From positions 62,001-126,000 of the forward strand of contig NZ_JASITA010000008.1 in assembly GCF_030063415.1 (NCBI RefSeq): a stretch of DNA of 64,000 nt. Reading direction: 5' to 3'. Below are positions 36,375 to 44,114 of this stretch, piece by piece. A model generated the notes under the pieces. The model made no database searches and had not been told where the DNA came from. It saw nothing but the letters and a program-made list of their open reading frames with translations. The position numbers were made by a program, and so were the translations under genes. The stretch is from Streptomyces sp. H27-C3 (GTDB lineage Bacteria > Actinomycetota > Actinomycetes > Streptomycetales > Streptomycetaceae). The first letter of the stretch is position 1, and each line of letters opens with the position of its first letter.

Positions 36375-36562
36375 GACCGGTCGGCCCTTCGGTGCGGGTG
36401 GGCCGCAAGCTCTTCGTTGCAGCTTCGGACCGTGACGGGGCTTCCCAGGATTCGGGCCGCCTCACGCTGCCGAGCCAGAGCCCCGCACACATCGCAGCCG
36501 TCCACGGGCACGGGCTCAAGGGCGGGGCCGCGAAGCACCGGTTCGGCCCTGGTGTCACTCAC
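36371..36562 (-). CDS. Small CxxC protein
   Basis: 63 residues starting at GTG 36562, which overlaps the upstream stop (GTGA). It carries DGCDVCGALARQREAAR, a CxxC followed by a helix, and a third Cys in VRSCNEELAAHPH; CxxC...C-x6-H is suggestive of a zinc finger. No family name can be given. Confidence 0.6.
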   Translation of the reverse strand: MSDTRAEPVLRGPALEPVPVDGCDVCGALARQREAARILGSPVTVRSCNEELAAHPHRRADRS

Positions 36563-36801
36563 CGCTCTGCCTCCGTGGTCGGGCCGCTCAGCGCGGCAGC
36601 AAGAGCGCGGGCCGTCTGGACGTTGCAGCGCCCCAGTTCGATCAAGGCGTACGCGGCGGGGCCGGAACAAGAGGCGACATCCAGCCTGAGAGACGGCAGC
36701 GTGATTCCCACCGCCCTGAGCGCGTCGGCCAGCTCGTCGCGCGCTGCCTTCACATCGTTCAGCGTGTCGCCTGCTGTCTGTGGCTTGCCTGCCGTCGTCA
36801 T
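36559..36801 (-). CDS. Small helical protein, first gene of overlapping cluster
   Basis: 80 residues, mostly helix (AGDTLNDVKAARDELADAL and a second helix in the C-terminal half). No family recognised. It heads five co-directional genes and is divergent from the XRE gene, so the 140-base gap upstream should hold two opposed promoters. Confidence 0.6.
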   Translation of the reverse strand: MTTAGKPQTAGDTLNDVKAARDELADALRAVGITLPSLRLDVASCSGPAAYALIELGRCNVQTARALAAALSGPTTEAER

Positions 36802-36942
36802 GCCAGCTCCGAACCTTGGCCGTCACCCGTGGGGGCGGGTGCTTCCGGTCTCCCCACCATTGCCAAAGGAACGAGTCAGGTACACGGAAGGCGTGTGACC
36901 AAATACCCTTAGTGAACAAGCACTTGAGAGGGGGTCAGCAGG

Positions 36943-37791
36943 ATGGAATTAGAGCCGGAAGAGGCCGACGGGCCCGCTTCACCTGCGGAAATGTTGGCCG
37001 CACGCGCCAAGAGGGCCCGGAAGAGGTCTGGTCTTACGTTCCGCGCGCTCGCTGAGAAGCTGGGGTTCCCACACACGTACCTGAGTCGGGTTGAGAGCGG
37101 CGAGCAACTGCCGTCCGCCGCACTGGCCGAGACCATGGACGCCTTCTATGAGACAGACGGGCTGTTCAGCGACCTAGCGGCCGTGGCGCGGGCTATGGCC
37201 GCTGAGACGCCGAAGTGGGGCCACAAGGTCCTTGAGGCGGAGAAGCGGGCCGGTCGCATCCAGACGTTCAACTCAAGCGTGGTGCCGGGACTTCTCCAGA
37301 TTGAGCCCTACACGACGGCCCTCTACGTCGAGTCGATGCCGGGCAAGGATGCTGAGAACATCGCACTGCAAGTGGCCAAGCGGGCGCATCGTCGGGCGGT
37401 GCTGGACTCAGCCCAACCGCCCCTGTACTGGGCGATCATGGATGAAGCGGCCTTGCGTCGGCCGGTGGGCGGTCCGTCCGTCATGGCTGAGCAGATCCGG
37501 CACATACTCCAGATGATCGAGTCGAAGAGCGCCGTACAGGTTCAAGTCGCCCCCTTCTCCCGTGGAGTGCATCCGCTCATGGGCGGTAGCTTGAGCTTGC
37601 TCACCCTCCGAGATGGCGCGACCTTTGCCTATGTCGAGTCGTTCGCGTCCGGCGTGTCCGTCGAGACTCCGGCCGATGTGCTGGAGCTGACAACGCTTCT
37701 AGACATTGCCCGGTCGCAAGCCCTTGACGGCGGAGAGAGCGTGTCCCTGTTGAACGCGTACCTGAAAGAGTATGAAGATGACGAAAAATGA
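36943..37791 (+). CDS. XRE/DUF5753 regulator, prophage accessory copy
   Basis: 282-residue helix-turn-helix regulator: XRE domain near residues 22-80 (SGLTFRALAEKLGFPHTYLSRVESG) and a DUF5753 domain (VVPGLLQIEPYTTALY, PFSRGVHPLMGGSLSLLTL). It has the same architecture as the host regulator at 15-16 kb but is clearly diverged and uses phage-like codons. It is coupled to a DUF397 gene and is the only plus-strand unit of the prophage part seen. It may regulate the divergent small-gene cluster. Confidence 0.9.
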   Translation: MELEPEEADGPASPAEMLAARAKRARKRSGLTFRALAEKLGFPHTYLSRVESGEQLPSAALAETMDAFYETDGLFSDLAAVARAMAAETPKWGHKVLEAEKRAGRIQTFNSSVVPGLLQIEPYTTALYVESMPGKDAENIALQVAKRAHRRAVLDSAQPPLYWAIMDEAALRRPVGGPSVMAEQIRHILQMIESKSAVQVQVAPFSRGVHPLMGGSLSLLTLRDGATFAYVESFASGVSVETPADVLELTTLLDIARSQALDGGESVSLLNAYLKEYEDDEK

Positions 37792-37990
37792 GAACGTGTC
37801 CGCGCCGGACTGGGTCAAGAGCAGTTACAGCAACGGGCAGGGTGGCGAGTGCATCGAGTGGGCTCCGCAGTACGCGGCAGCCACCGGCGCATTCCTGGTC
37901 CGGGACAGCAAGGACCCGGACGGCCCGCACCTGAACCTGAGTGCCGAAGGCTTCGCCGGACTGGTCGCCTTCGCCAAGTCCCACGGCTGA
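37772..37990 (+). CDS. DUF397 protein, prophage copy
   Basis: 72 residues with DWVKSSYSNGQGGECIEWA, LVRDSKDPDGPHLNL and a final AGLVAFAKS helix, standard DUF397 features. It overlaps the end of the XRE gene by 20 bases; MTKNE at 37778 is an alternative start. Works presumably with the upstream XRE/DUF5753 protein. Confidence 0.88.
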   Translation: MKMTKNENVSAPDWVKSSYSNGQGGECIEWAPQYAAATGAFLVRDSKDPDGPHLNLSAEGFAGLVAFAKSHG

Positions 37991-38014
37991 CCGGCCGACC
38001 CCAGCCCCCGACCA

Positions 38015-38051
38015 GAGCCCCGCCACTCCACCCTTCGGAGCGGCGGGGCTC
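38015..38051 (+). terminator. Terminator after DUF397 gene
   Basis: GAGCCCCGCC pairs with GGCGGGGCTC around ACTCCACCCTTCGGAGC, which itself can pair at its ends. It ends the XRE/DUF397 transcript before the opposing secreted-protein gene. Confidence 0.75.
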
Positions 38052-38065
38052 TTCGCTACCCTGCG

Positions 38066-38125
38066 TAAAAATTTGGGGTCCAGCCGGCCAGAATTCCGGG
38101 GGGTGAAACGGACATAGGGGGCCCA
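38066..38125 (+). promoter_or_regulatory. Recurrent 60-bp intergenic motif, copy B
   Basis: Contains TAAAAATTTGG, CCAGCCGGCC and GGTGAAACGGACAT in the same order as copies near 46.7 and 53.9 kb. It lies between two convergent genes at the inner edge of the accessory cassette. Function unknown. Confidence 0.6.
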
Positions 38126-38143
38126 CGGACTCACGCTCCGTGA

Positions 38144-39010
38144 TCACGCGGCAGGCGCGTACCCGTCTTGCAGCACGTCAGCGACCGTTGCGACGGTGGT
38201 GACCGTGGCAACCACGGTGACCGCTTCCGGCGTGGTCTCGCGCTCCGTGGTGGCGCTCTCCCCCGTCTCGGTGTTGGTCACCTCAACGGAGACTGTCACG
38301 GGCTCGCTGGGGGTCTCGTCGGCCGGTGGGGTCACCGTGACCGCTACCTCAATGGGCGTGCCGTCTCCGGGGCCGTCAGCGGCCGTCAGCGTGGCCATCA
38401 CAGTCACGGCGTCCGTCTCCGGGTCGGTGGCCGTCACCTCAAGCTCAACGGCCGTTCCGGGGTCGGCAACGGTCGTGAGGTACGCCCGGAATGGCCAAGC
38501 CCAGTCCGGCACCTTCTCAACCATGTCTTCGGTGCCCGGCATGACCACGTCCAGCGCGCTGCCCACGCTGTCCTTGCCGAACGGTCCGGCGTCCTTCTCG
38601 CTCTTCTCGCCCTGGTTCTTCTTGGGCTTCTCGGCGTTGTCCGGCTGCCGCCGCTTCGTGGTGCGCGTCGGTGCTCCGGGGCTCTTCGTCGGCTCCGGTC
38701 CTTGCTTCGCGTCGTGGTCCAGCTCGTTGCCGTCGTCCGCATCCGTGGCAGGGTCTTCGGCGGGCGCTGGTGGGCCGCTGGGGGTCATGGGCACCGCTGG
38801 GGCCACCGGACCAACGTAGGGCCGCTCAGGGGCCGTTGCAGGCCCTTCGGGGCCGGTCTGGCCGGTCAGCTCGCGCACGGGCTCAGTGGCTACTCTGTGG
38901 CCGTTCACGGGCTGGGGCTCAGGGTGCGTCGTCGTCCAGGACAGCAGACCGAAGACGGCTGCCGTCGCACTGAGCGCGAAGGCGGGGCGGGTGAAGCGAC
39001 GGTTGAACAT
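38144..39010 (-). CDS. Secreted acidic/Pro-rich phage protein
   Basis: 288-residue protein with a signal peptide (MFNRRFTRPAFALSATAAVF, cleavage near residue 28), a disordered Pro/Lys/Glu-rich middle and a C-terminal region of regular beta strands rich in Thr/Val (VAVTVTPPADETPSEPVTVS and similar). No family recognised. GGGGGTT precedes ATG 39010; an ATG at 39106 overlapping the upstream stop would add 32 residues before the signal. As an exported product near the attachment site it is a candidate lysogenic-conversion factor. Confidence 0.65.
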   Translation of the reverse strand: MFNRRFTRPAFALSATAAVFGLLSWTTTHPEPQPVNGHRVATEPVRELTGQTGPEGPATAPERPYVGPVAPAVPMTPSGPPAPAEDPATDADDGNELDHDAKQGPEPTKSPGAPTRTTKRRQPDNAEKPKKNQGEKSEKDAGPFGKDSVGSALDVVMPGTEDMVEKVPDWAWPFRAYLTTVADPGTAVELEVTATDPETDAVTVMATLTAADGPGDGTPIEVAVTVTPPADETPSEPVTVSVEVTNTETGESATTERETTPEAVTVVATVTTVATVADVLQDGYAPAA

Positions 39011-39102
39011 GGAACCCCCATGGTGCGTGTGCGTGCCCTTTCGGGCTTTGGTGCGGTACTGCGAGTGCTCTCCTGTAGGTGAGTCGGTGCCGTTCGCCTT
39101 CG

Positions 39103-39489
39103 TCATGCAGCGAGCGTCACGGCAGGCTCTTCGGTGTCGTCCTGGTGGTGTTCGTGCTGCCCGTAGTCGCACGCCGACCAGGCCCCGCCCGGATAGGGCA
39201 GATAGGCCCCTGTCTCTGGGCTTGAGTACCACTCAGCGAGCCCAACCAGCTCGCCGGACCGGCCGTCAGTAACCGTCATCCGGAAGCCGTGAAACCGGCC
39301 CCTCCCCAGCAGGCGAGCGACTAGCGCCCCCTGAGCGCGAAGCACGGAAGCCGTGTCATCGCATGTGTTGATGTGTTCCTCCCTCAGCGGTGAAGGCAAG
39401 TCGGTGCACGGGTGCCAAGACAGACGGTTGTCCCCCAGCTCTGGCACCCAGACCGACACAAGTACGTCCCCTGCACTGTGCGTAGCCAT
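39103..39489 (-). CDS. Hypothetical phage protein
   Basis: 128 residues with no family I recognise. Acidic His-rich tail (GQHEHHQDDTEEP) and a WHPCTDLPSP segment near residue 25. It is followed closely by the secreted-protein gene. Upstream there are 270 bases with no gene. Confidence 0.6.
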   Translation of the reverse strand: MATHSAGDVLVSVWVPELGDNRLSWHPCTDLPSPLREEHINTCDDTASVLRAQGALVARLLGRGRFHGFRMTVTDGRSGELVGLAEWYSSPETGAYLPYPGGAWSACDYGQHEHHQDDTEEPAVTLAA

Positions 39490-39761
39490 GCCGTAACCCT
39501 AGAACACGCGTTCGTATTGCGGTAGCGCTTAAGCGGAATCTCATCCTTCGGCACAGGTGTAGACCCGTGGTCTCATCCGATGGTTGTACGCGGCTCCCAC
39601 CTGCAATTTTAAGTTCCCTTAAGGATCTTGCTCTTTTGTGAAACACGTCACGTGCACATGCCATTAGTTTTGCTAAGCAAGTTGTTTCGGCGCACGAGAA
39701 AGCCCCCGTCATTGCTGACGGAGGCTCAGTTCTAGACCACCGACTCACGTGAGTCGGTGGT
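39490..39761. other. Gene-free stretch with palindrome and terminator
   Basis: 272 bases holding palindrome copy 1, a terminator-like stem (AGCCCCCGTCA/TGACGGAGGCT, about 39699-39726) and unusually AT-rich DNA at 39595-39690. A weak relative of the phage promoter motif may lie at about 39500-39525. No gene seen. Confidence 0.5.
39739..39758. repeat. Phage palindrome, copy 1
   Basis: Perfect 20-bp core, extended here to a 34-bp perfect palindrome (39732-39765) that includes the stop codon of the upstream gene. Next start codon is 249 bases downstream. Confidence 0.95.
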
Positions 39762-40013
39762 CTAGGTGTTCGCGTAGGCAAGCAAAGTGGACCCTTCGAC
39801 GACGGCCCACTTCCGCCGGTCGGCGCTAGTCGCCTCGTCGTAGTTCGCGGTCAACCAGTCGCAAGCACCCTGCCAGTTGGCGGAGTTGCCCAGCGGGCGG
39901 CCTTCGTTTCTCGCAAGCTCATACGCGGCCGTCACCTCTTCGGGCGTGGTCGCATCCCCCAGTGTCGCACCGAGCGTTGCGAGGAATTCCACGCGATCCG
40001 TGTTGTTCGCCAT
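39762..40013 (-). CDS. Hypothetical phage protein
   Basis: 83 residues, acidic and helical (TTPEEVTAAYELARNEG; GACDWLTANYDEATSAD). No family recognised. Its TAG stop is inside the extended arm of palindrome copy 1. Confidence 0.62.
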   Translation of the reverse strand: MANNTDRVEFLATLGATLGDATTPEEVTAAYELARNEGRPLGNSANWQGACDWLTANYDEATSADRRKWAVVEGSTLLAYANT

Positions 40014-40038
40014 TGCTCTACCTTTCGTCCCTCGGGAG

Positions 40039-40470
40039 CTATTGAACGAGCTTCAATGCGCGCGCGATGCGGGCAGGGTCGTGCCCCAGGTATCCGATGC
40101 CAGATGCGCACTTGGTGCACACTGTGCCAACCAACTTGCCCGTAATGGGGTGCTGGTAGGCGCTGTTCCGCTGCCAACCCGCATTGGACTCCACACCACA
40201 CACGCCACACGCCCGATCCATCAGGGCATTCAGTTCGCCTGCCGAAATCCCCAGCAATTTGGCGCGCCTCCGAATCTTATCTTGGGCGTGGTCCCTTGCC
40301 TTTCCTTCCGTGGCGTCCGCCTTGCGCCTGTCTGCCTGCCGCGCGGCTTTGCAGGCTTTGCAAGGTTGATTCCGCTTGACCTCCCCCGTTTTCGGACTCA
40401 CGCCCGATGCGGGGAATTCCTCGGGCGGCTTGAAATTCCCGCAAGCGCTGCACGTCTTGGCCTTTTCCAT
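40039..40470 (-). CDS. Endonuclease VII-like protein
   Basis: 143 residues. An N-terminal zinc site (TCSACGNFKPPEEFPAS ... PCKACKAAR) precedes a recombination endonuclease VII-type domain with RACGVCG, HPITGKLVGTVCTKCASGIGYLG and a final ARALKLV helix. This His-Me-finger family resolves branched DNA before packaging in T4 and occurs in many actinophages. The ATG at 40470 begins 14 bases after palindrome copy 2; the ribosome binding site is weak. Confidence 0.82.
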   Translation of the reverse strand: MEKAKTCSACGNFKPPEEFPASGVSPKTGEVKRNQPCKACKAARQADRRKADATEGKARDHAQDKIRRRAKLLGISAGELNALMDRACGVCGVESNAGWQRNSAYQHPITGKLVGTVCTKCASGIGYLGHDPARIARALKLVQ

Positions 40471-40484
40471 TCCAAAAAGGTACC

Positions 40485-40504
40485 ACCGACTCACGTGAGT
40501 CGGT
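40485..40504. repeat. Phage palindrome, copy 2
   Basis: Symmetry extends to ACCACC/GGTGGT (26 bp). It sits two bases after one stop codon and 14 bases before the endonuclease VII-like start codon. Confidence 0.95.
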
Positions 40505-40506
40505 GG

Positions 40507-40761
40507 TCACCAGCGCGATGCGCGCTCTTCGGTCCGGAGCATGGCCGTACGAAGCGGTGAGTGGTCAGGGGTCTCTAGGGCCTTCGCGGCGTCGATGAGC
40601 CACGCGGCCAAGTTGCGCGCCTCAACCGGCGTCAGCTTCGCGCGGTCGCCCGGCACGGCCACGCTCAGCGTTCCGCGTTCCTTGTCGGTGTGCCATGCCA
40701 GCACGCGACCGCCGTTCTTCGCGGTCAGGGTCGCCTTCGTTTCGCGGGTTACGTTCAGCAC
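40507..40761 (-). CDS. Hypothetical phage protein
   Basis: 84 residues from GTG 40761 (AAGGAG upstream). Beta-rich start (VTRETKATLTAKNGGRVLAW), then an ARNLAAWLIDAAKAL helix. No family recognised. A promoter-like motif overlaps the end of the preceding gene about 30 bases upstream. Confidence 0.62.
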   Translation of the reverse strand: MLNVTRETKATLTAKNGGRVLAWHTDKERGTLSVAVPGDRAKLTPVEARNLAAWLIDAAKALETPDHSPLRTAMLRTEERASRW

Positions 40762-40783
40762 GTCGTTTCTCCTTGTGTGGTGT

Positions 40784-40945
40784 TCAGGTGTTGGCGCGAA
40801 GGTTGGTGAGAAGCCCCGCCGTGTCGTGGCCGTTCATGGTGACCGTGGCGACCGTGCGCCCGGCAGCGTCGCGCACGTGGATATCCGACCGGATTCCCAC
40901 GCGGGTTACCTCAACCGTGCTGCCGTCGGCAGTCGTGAATTTCAT
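40784..40945 (-). CDS. Small hypothetical phage protein
   Basis: 53 residues, largely beta (MKFTTADGSTVEVTRVG ... IHVRDAAGRTVATVTM). ATG at 40945 has GAGGA upstream and lies 20 bases after the sigma-like gene. Its last codons overlap a promoter-like motif for the next gene. Confidence 0.58.
   Translation of the reverse strand: MKFTTADGSTVEVTRVGIRSDIHVRDAAGRTVATVTMNGHDTAGLLTNLRANT
40791..40806 (-). promoter_or_regulatory. Phage promoter-like motif, copy g (weaker)
   Basis: Minus strand CCAACCTTCGCGCC-A, differing at a few positions from GGCAACC-N-TCGCGCTC. It overlaps the end of one gene and stands 30 bases before the next start codon (40761). Confidence 0.45.
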
Positions 40946-40964
40946 TTCGCCGAATTCCTCTCGA

Positions 40965-41771
40965 CTACGCGGCGGCAAGCCACAGTTCGGCAAAGCGGTC
41001 TTTGCCCTTGCTGCGGACTATGCGCACTTGATTGCGCGGGATGCCGTGGTCGGCTGAGAGTTCGTCGTCTCGTTCGGTGCCGTAGAAGTCCACGGGGAGG
41101 ATGCCGGTAAGGCCCATGAGAACGACGCGCTGATGTTCGCCCAGCCGGGAAAGGACCTTGCGGACCTTTAGCCCCGTCTTCTTGCGGCGCTCGCGGTCAT
41201 AGTCGCTCGGCTCAAGAAGGTCAACCGGTATTCCGCTCTCAGCGGCAAGCGTGTCGGCAAGCGTGATGCTCTCGCCGGTCTCGCTCTCCCCAAGGGGAGC
41301 GTCAAGGTACTCAAGACCCTGGTAGCTCAGACGGGCCGCGTACGCCATTTCGGGGCTAAGGGTCCGGTCCTTGCCCATGGCCTCAGTGGTGGTCACCAGG
41401 AACTCGGCTTCGTACGGGTCGCCATTCGCGAGAGACAAGGCGCGCTCAAAGTTGGCCGCGCGGTCACGGGTTACCCCTTGGCGCATCTGTACCTTGCGTT
41501 CGTCGCTCATGGAGCCCTTGAGCGTCCGGTCAACGAAGGTGAAGAACTCCCCCACTGAATGCCCGTTGAAGCGGCTCAGTCCCTCCCATACGGCTATTCG
41601 GCCGGTCTGGGCAAGGTCTTCGGCAAGGCTCTGGTCTGTCCGGCCGGAACCGGTGGCGTACTTCCAAGCCAATTGCTGTACGCGCTCTTCGGTGGCCTTG
41701 ACGACGGCCGCGACCGCTGCAAGGTCGTTGTCCTTAGCGGCGGCAATCTGTGCTTCGGTCAGGTCGATCAT
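40965..41771 (-). CDS. Sigma-70-like phage factor
   Basis: 268-residue protein with the layout of a diverged sigma factor. Residues 30-90 resemble region 2 (VVKATEERVQQLAWKYATG, EDLAQTGRIAVWEGLSRFN, GEFFTFVDRTLKG) and the last 65 residues resemble a region-4 helix-turn-helix (VRKVLSRLGEHQRVVLMGL ... HGIPRNQVRIVRSKGKDR). I infer that it redirects host RNA polymerase to phage promoters. ATG 41771 is preceded by GGAGCACTCCAA. A promoter-like motif and a GGAGTGC/GCACTCC leader hairpin lie just upstream. Confidence 0.7.
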   Translation of the reverse strand: MIDLTEAQIAAAKDNDLAAVAAVVKATEERVQQLAWKYATGSGRTDQSLAEDLAQTGRIAVWEGLSRFNGHSVGEFFTFVDRTLKGSMSDERKVQMRQGVTRDRAANFERALSLANGDPYEAEFLVTTTEAMGKDRTLSPEMAYAARLSYQGLEYLDAPLGESETGESITLADTLAAESGIPVDLLEPSDYDRERRKKTGLKVRKVLSRLGEHQRVVLMGLTGILPVDFYGTERDDELSADHGIPRNQVRIVRSKGKDRFAELWLAAA

Positions 41772-41815
41772 TTGGAGTGCTCCGCGTGTTCCGTGGGTTG
41801 CTGGCACTCCTTGCG

Positions 41816-41832
41816 GAGCGGCAGGGTTGCCC
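41816..41832 (-). promoter_or_regulatory. Phage promoter-like motif, copy a
   Basis: Minus strand GGGCAACCCTGCCGCTC, 45 bases before the sigma-like start codon; followed by a GGAGTGC...GCACTCC stem in the leader. Confidence 0.6.
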
Positions 41833-41905
41833 GGAACGGGGCGAAGCACGAAAGACCGATAGGTGACCTGAGTCACCAAAGCGTCTGGACATGCAGGGCA
41901 TGGCA

Positions 41906-41937
41906 AAGCCCCGTCCGGGATCGCTCGAACGGGGCTT
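41906..41937 (-). terminator. Terminator before sigma-like gene
   Basis: AAGCCCCGTTCGAG... on the minus strand pairs as AAGCCCCGT/ACGGGGCTT, followed by TT. It should stop readthrough from the DNA polymerase gene. Confidence 0.75.
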
Positions 41938-42129
41938 GCGCATTGCCTTCGTCGTTGCTGCGCTGAACGTAGATTCAGAACAAAAGCGCGACAACGGCGT
42001 TTGTGATGGGTAAGACTGCTTGTCTTTATGGACGGTTGCGAGTGTGGCGCGATCTTGATTGGAGTACGCACACCGAATGAGGGGTTGTACGCCTGATTGA
42101 TGAGGTGAGTAACGGAGTGATCACGGACC

Positions 42130-42149
42130 ACCGACTCACGTGAGTCGGT
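42130..42149. repeat. Phage palindrome, copy 3
   Basis: Core with symmetric GACC/GGTC flanks (GACCACC...GGTGGTC). It lies 90 bases after the DNA polymerase stop and 358 bases before the sigma-like start. Confidence 0.95.
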
Positions 42150-42180
42150 GGTCAAACCGACCCATAGGGCCCCTGCAAAT

Positions 42181-42225
42181 CACTCTGCGTTGCCCGCCGG
42201 CCTCGGTTTGGTATACGGAGAGTGA
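42181..42225 (+). promoter_or_regulatory. Recurrent intergenic motif, copy E
   Basis: CACTCTGCGT ... GCCGGCCTCGGTTTGGTATACGG ... AGAGTG: ends form an inverted repeat (CACTCT/AGAGTG) and the centre matches copy D (GCCGGC, TTTTGATATAC). It starts 14 bases after the DNA polymerase stop. Confidence 0.55.
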
Positions 42226-42238
42226 AGCCGCGGAGCGG

Positions 42239-44086
42239 TCAGAAATCCGCTCCATAAAGCGAGCCCCAGGAACGACCGCCCACATCTGCCTTGCTCTCGA
42301 TAGGCACGCCGAACAGGTCGAACGTCATTGCCTTTTCGAATTCGCGGGCAATGTCGGCAGCGTCGGCAGCGGGTATGGACGCGAGCACTTCGTCATGAAT
42401 GGGCAGGCGCATGTACTCAAGCAATCCGGCCGCTTCCATGTTGAGCATGGATTGCCCCAACACGTCGCGCGCCGCACTTTGACACGCATAATTCACGACG
42501 GCATAGGTACGGTCCCTATCGAGTGGCAGGCGTCGGCCGGTAGCCGACACGTGGACCATTCCGGTTGCGCGTGCTTCACGCTGCCACCGGCCGGACGCTC
42601 GCTTGATCTCCGGGTAGATGCGGTCATAGGCGGCTAGGGCATTCTCCACTTCCGCCATGGGTGCGCCGGTCTGCCGCTGGATTGTTCCCGCACCACCCCC
42701 GTAGACCTTTCCGAACCCAATGCCCTTCGCTAGCTTGCGGTGCGCTTCCGTGAAGTCGGGGCCGAATACCAGCGATGCCGTGAAGTCGTGCAGGTCTTCG
42801 CCCGCGCGGATTGCTTCCTTCATGCGCTTCACGTCAGCGAGCGCGGCAAGTACGCGCATCTCAACGGCCTTGAAGTCCGTACTGACCATGACGTGACCTT
42901 CGTCAGCGAGAAGGCAACGCCGGATCATCTGGTCACTCGACGGCAGGGTTTGAAGTGCCGGGCGCGTGATGCTCATACGCCCCGTGCGGGCCTGTAGAGC
43001 GTTGATGAACGGGTGAACCCTGCCGCTACTGTCCACGGTCTCTAGGAACGTGTCTGCGTACGCTGAGCGCCACTTACCGGCGCGCTTGCTCCGGAGCACG
43101 GCGAGCGCAAGCGGGTTGGGCTCACGGATGCCCAGACGCTTCCATTGCAAGTCCATGTCGGCAAGGGCGAGCAAGACCGATGCGTCAACCTTGACGGCCC
43201 CGCCTGCCGTCCGCTCCGTCAGGGACTCCCCCATACCGGCGAGCGCTTCGGATATCTGCTTGTTCGAGTTGACCGACTCGACGCCGTACCGGGCAGCCTT
43301 GTCGGCGTTCTCGCGTGCATCGTCGCTGAGTGCGGAAGCAAGTTCCCGCGTGAACTCTTCGTCAAGGACGATGCCCTTGCGCTGCATGTGCGCGCAGATT
43401 CGGGCTATCTCATGCTCGTACTCAACGAGCCGGTCACGCACGCCCAGCGTGGCGAGTGCGGCCGTCAGGTGGGGCTCCAGACGGGCCGTGAGGATCACGT
43501 CAAGTCCGGCGTACAGGTTGTAAGTTGGGTGCGCTAGCGGGATGGCTGCCCAGCCGGTTGCCTTCGTGAGCCCAAGCCCCCGGAAGACGGCCGTAAGGTC
43601 CCCTTGGGTATCCGGGGCCGTCCGGTCCACGTAGTACGCGGACAGGGGCTTGAGGCCCGTCCCAATGCCCCCTTCCTGGGGTTGGCGGGGGTCCACCAAA
43701 GCGGCCATCACTTTGGTATCTCGCGTGCGGGGCGCTAGGTCTTCTAGGGAGATACCCGCGTACCGGTCAAGGACCAGCCAGTCAAAGGCAGCGTTGTGAA
43801 TGAGGAACCGGCGAGCCTTCGTCAGCACCTCAAGGGCAGCACGGCGGAAGTGCCCCCCGCGCTCCCAGTGAATGACCCATGCGTCATGCGCGTCGCCAAA
43901 CTGGACCGTGCGCAAGCGGTAGCCGTCGGAGAATACGTCAAGCCCCGTGGTCTCCGTGTCCAGCGCGATCGGGCCGCTTCGGTTCGCCTCACGTGCCCAC
44001 GCAAGGAAGTCGTCCAGCTCTTCGGGGGTGGCCGGTACGTGGACGTTCACCACATCCCCGGCAATCGGGTGTCGGTAGGTCAGCAC
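42239..44086 (-). CDS. Family A DNA polymerase
   Basis: 615-residue replicative polymerase of the Pol I type. The 3'-5' exonuclease starts with ALDTETTGLD near residue 42 and includes HNAAFDWLVLD. The polymerase has motif A VSTDFKAVEMRVLAALADV, motif B KGIGFGKVYGGGAG and motif C LPIHDEVLASIP. No 5'-3' exonuclease domain. GTG at 44086 is chosen because AAGGAGAG lies eight bases upstream; palindrome copy 4 is 28 bases before it. Main phage replication enzyme, next to the primase-helicase gene. Confidence 0.95.
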   Translation of the reverse strand: MLTYRHPIAGDVVNVHVPATPEELDDFLAWAREANRSGPIALDTETTGLDVFSDGYRLRTVQFGDAHDAWVIHWERGGHFRRAALEVLTKARRFLIHNAAFDWLVLDRYAGISLEDLAPRTRDTKVMAALVDPRQPQEGGIGTGLKPLSAYYVDRTAPDTQGDLTAVFRGLGLTKATGWAAIPLAHPTYNLYAGLDVILTARLEPHLTAALATLGVRDRLVEYEHEIARICAHMQRKGIVLDEEFTRELASALSDDARENADKAARYGVESVNSNKQISEALAGMGESLTERTAGGAVKVDASVLLALADMDLQWKRLGIREPNPLALAVLRSKRAGKWRSAYADTFLETVDSSGRVHPFINALQARTGRMSITRPALQTLPSSDQMIRRCLLADEGHVMVSTDFKAVEMRVLAALADVKRMKEAIRAGEDLHDFTASLVFGPDFTEAHRKLAKGIGFGKVYGGGAGTIQRQTGAPMAEVENALAAYDRIYPEIKRASGRWQREARATGMVHVSATGRRLPLDRDRTYAVVNYACQSAARDVLGQSMLNMEAAGLLEYMRLPIHDEVLASIPAADAADIAREFEKAMTFDLFGVPIESKADVGGRSWGSLYGADF

Positions 44087-44114
44087 GCGCGCTCTCTCCT
44101 TACGCAAACAGGCC

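Larger units (their letters stand above)
41772..42238. promoter_or_regulatory. Regulatory hub upstream of the sigma-like gene
   Basis: 467 bases with no credible gene. In transcription order it holds motif copy E (42181-42225), palindrome copy 3 (42130-42149), a terminator (41906-41937), promoter-like motif copy a (41816-41832) and the leader hairpin. It is the only gap that contains all element types. Confidence 0.7.

Noticed and set aside
36371..36919. 182-codon minus-strand frame beginning near 36919
   Set aside because: Its first 115 codons run across the divergent promoter gap and a better-supported gene in another frame; only the last 63 codons from GTG 36562 look coding.
39079..39088. 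Single half-site of the palindrome (GTGAGTCGGT)
   Set aside because: Only one arm is present; ten bases can match by chance and it lies upstream of the secreted-protein gene without symmetry.
42031..42129. 32-codon minus-strand frame after palindrome copy 3
   Set aside because: No ribosome binding site, Arg/Ser/Thr-rich composition and no coupling to another gene.
40965..42155. Long version of the sigma-like gene starting near 42155
   Set aside because: The upstream part would translate the palindrome and terminator, has no ribosome binding site and lacks coding-type codon use; ATG 41771 fits better.
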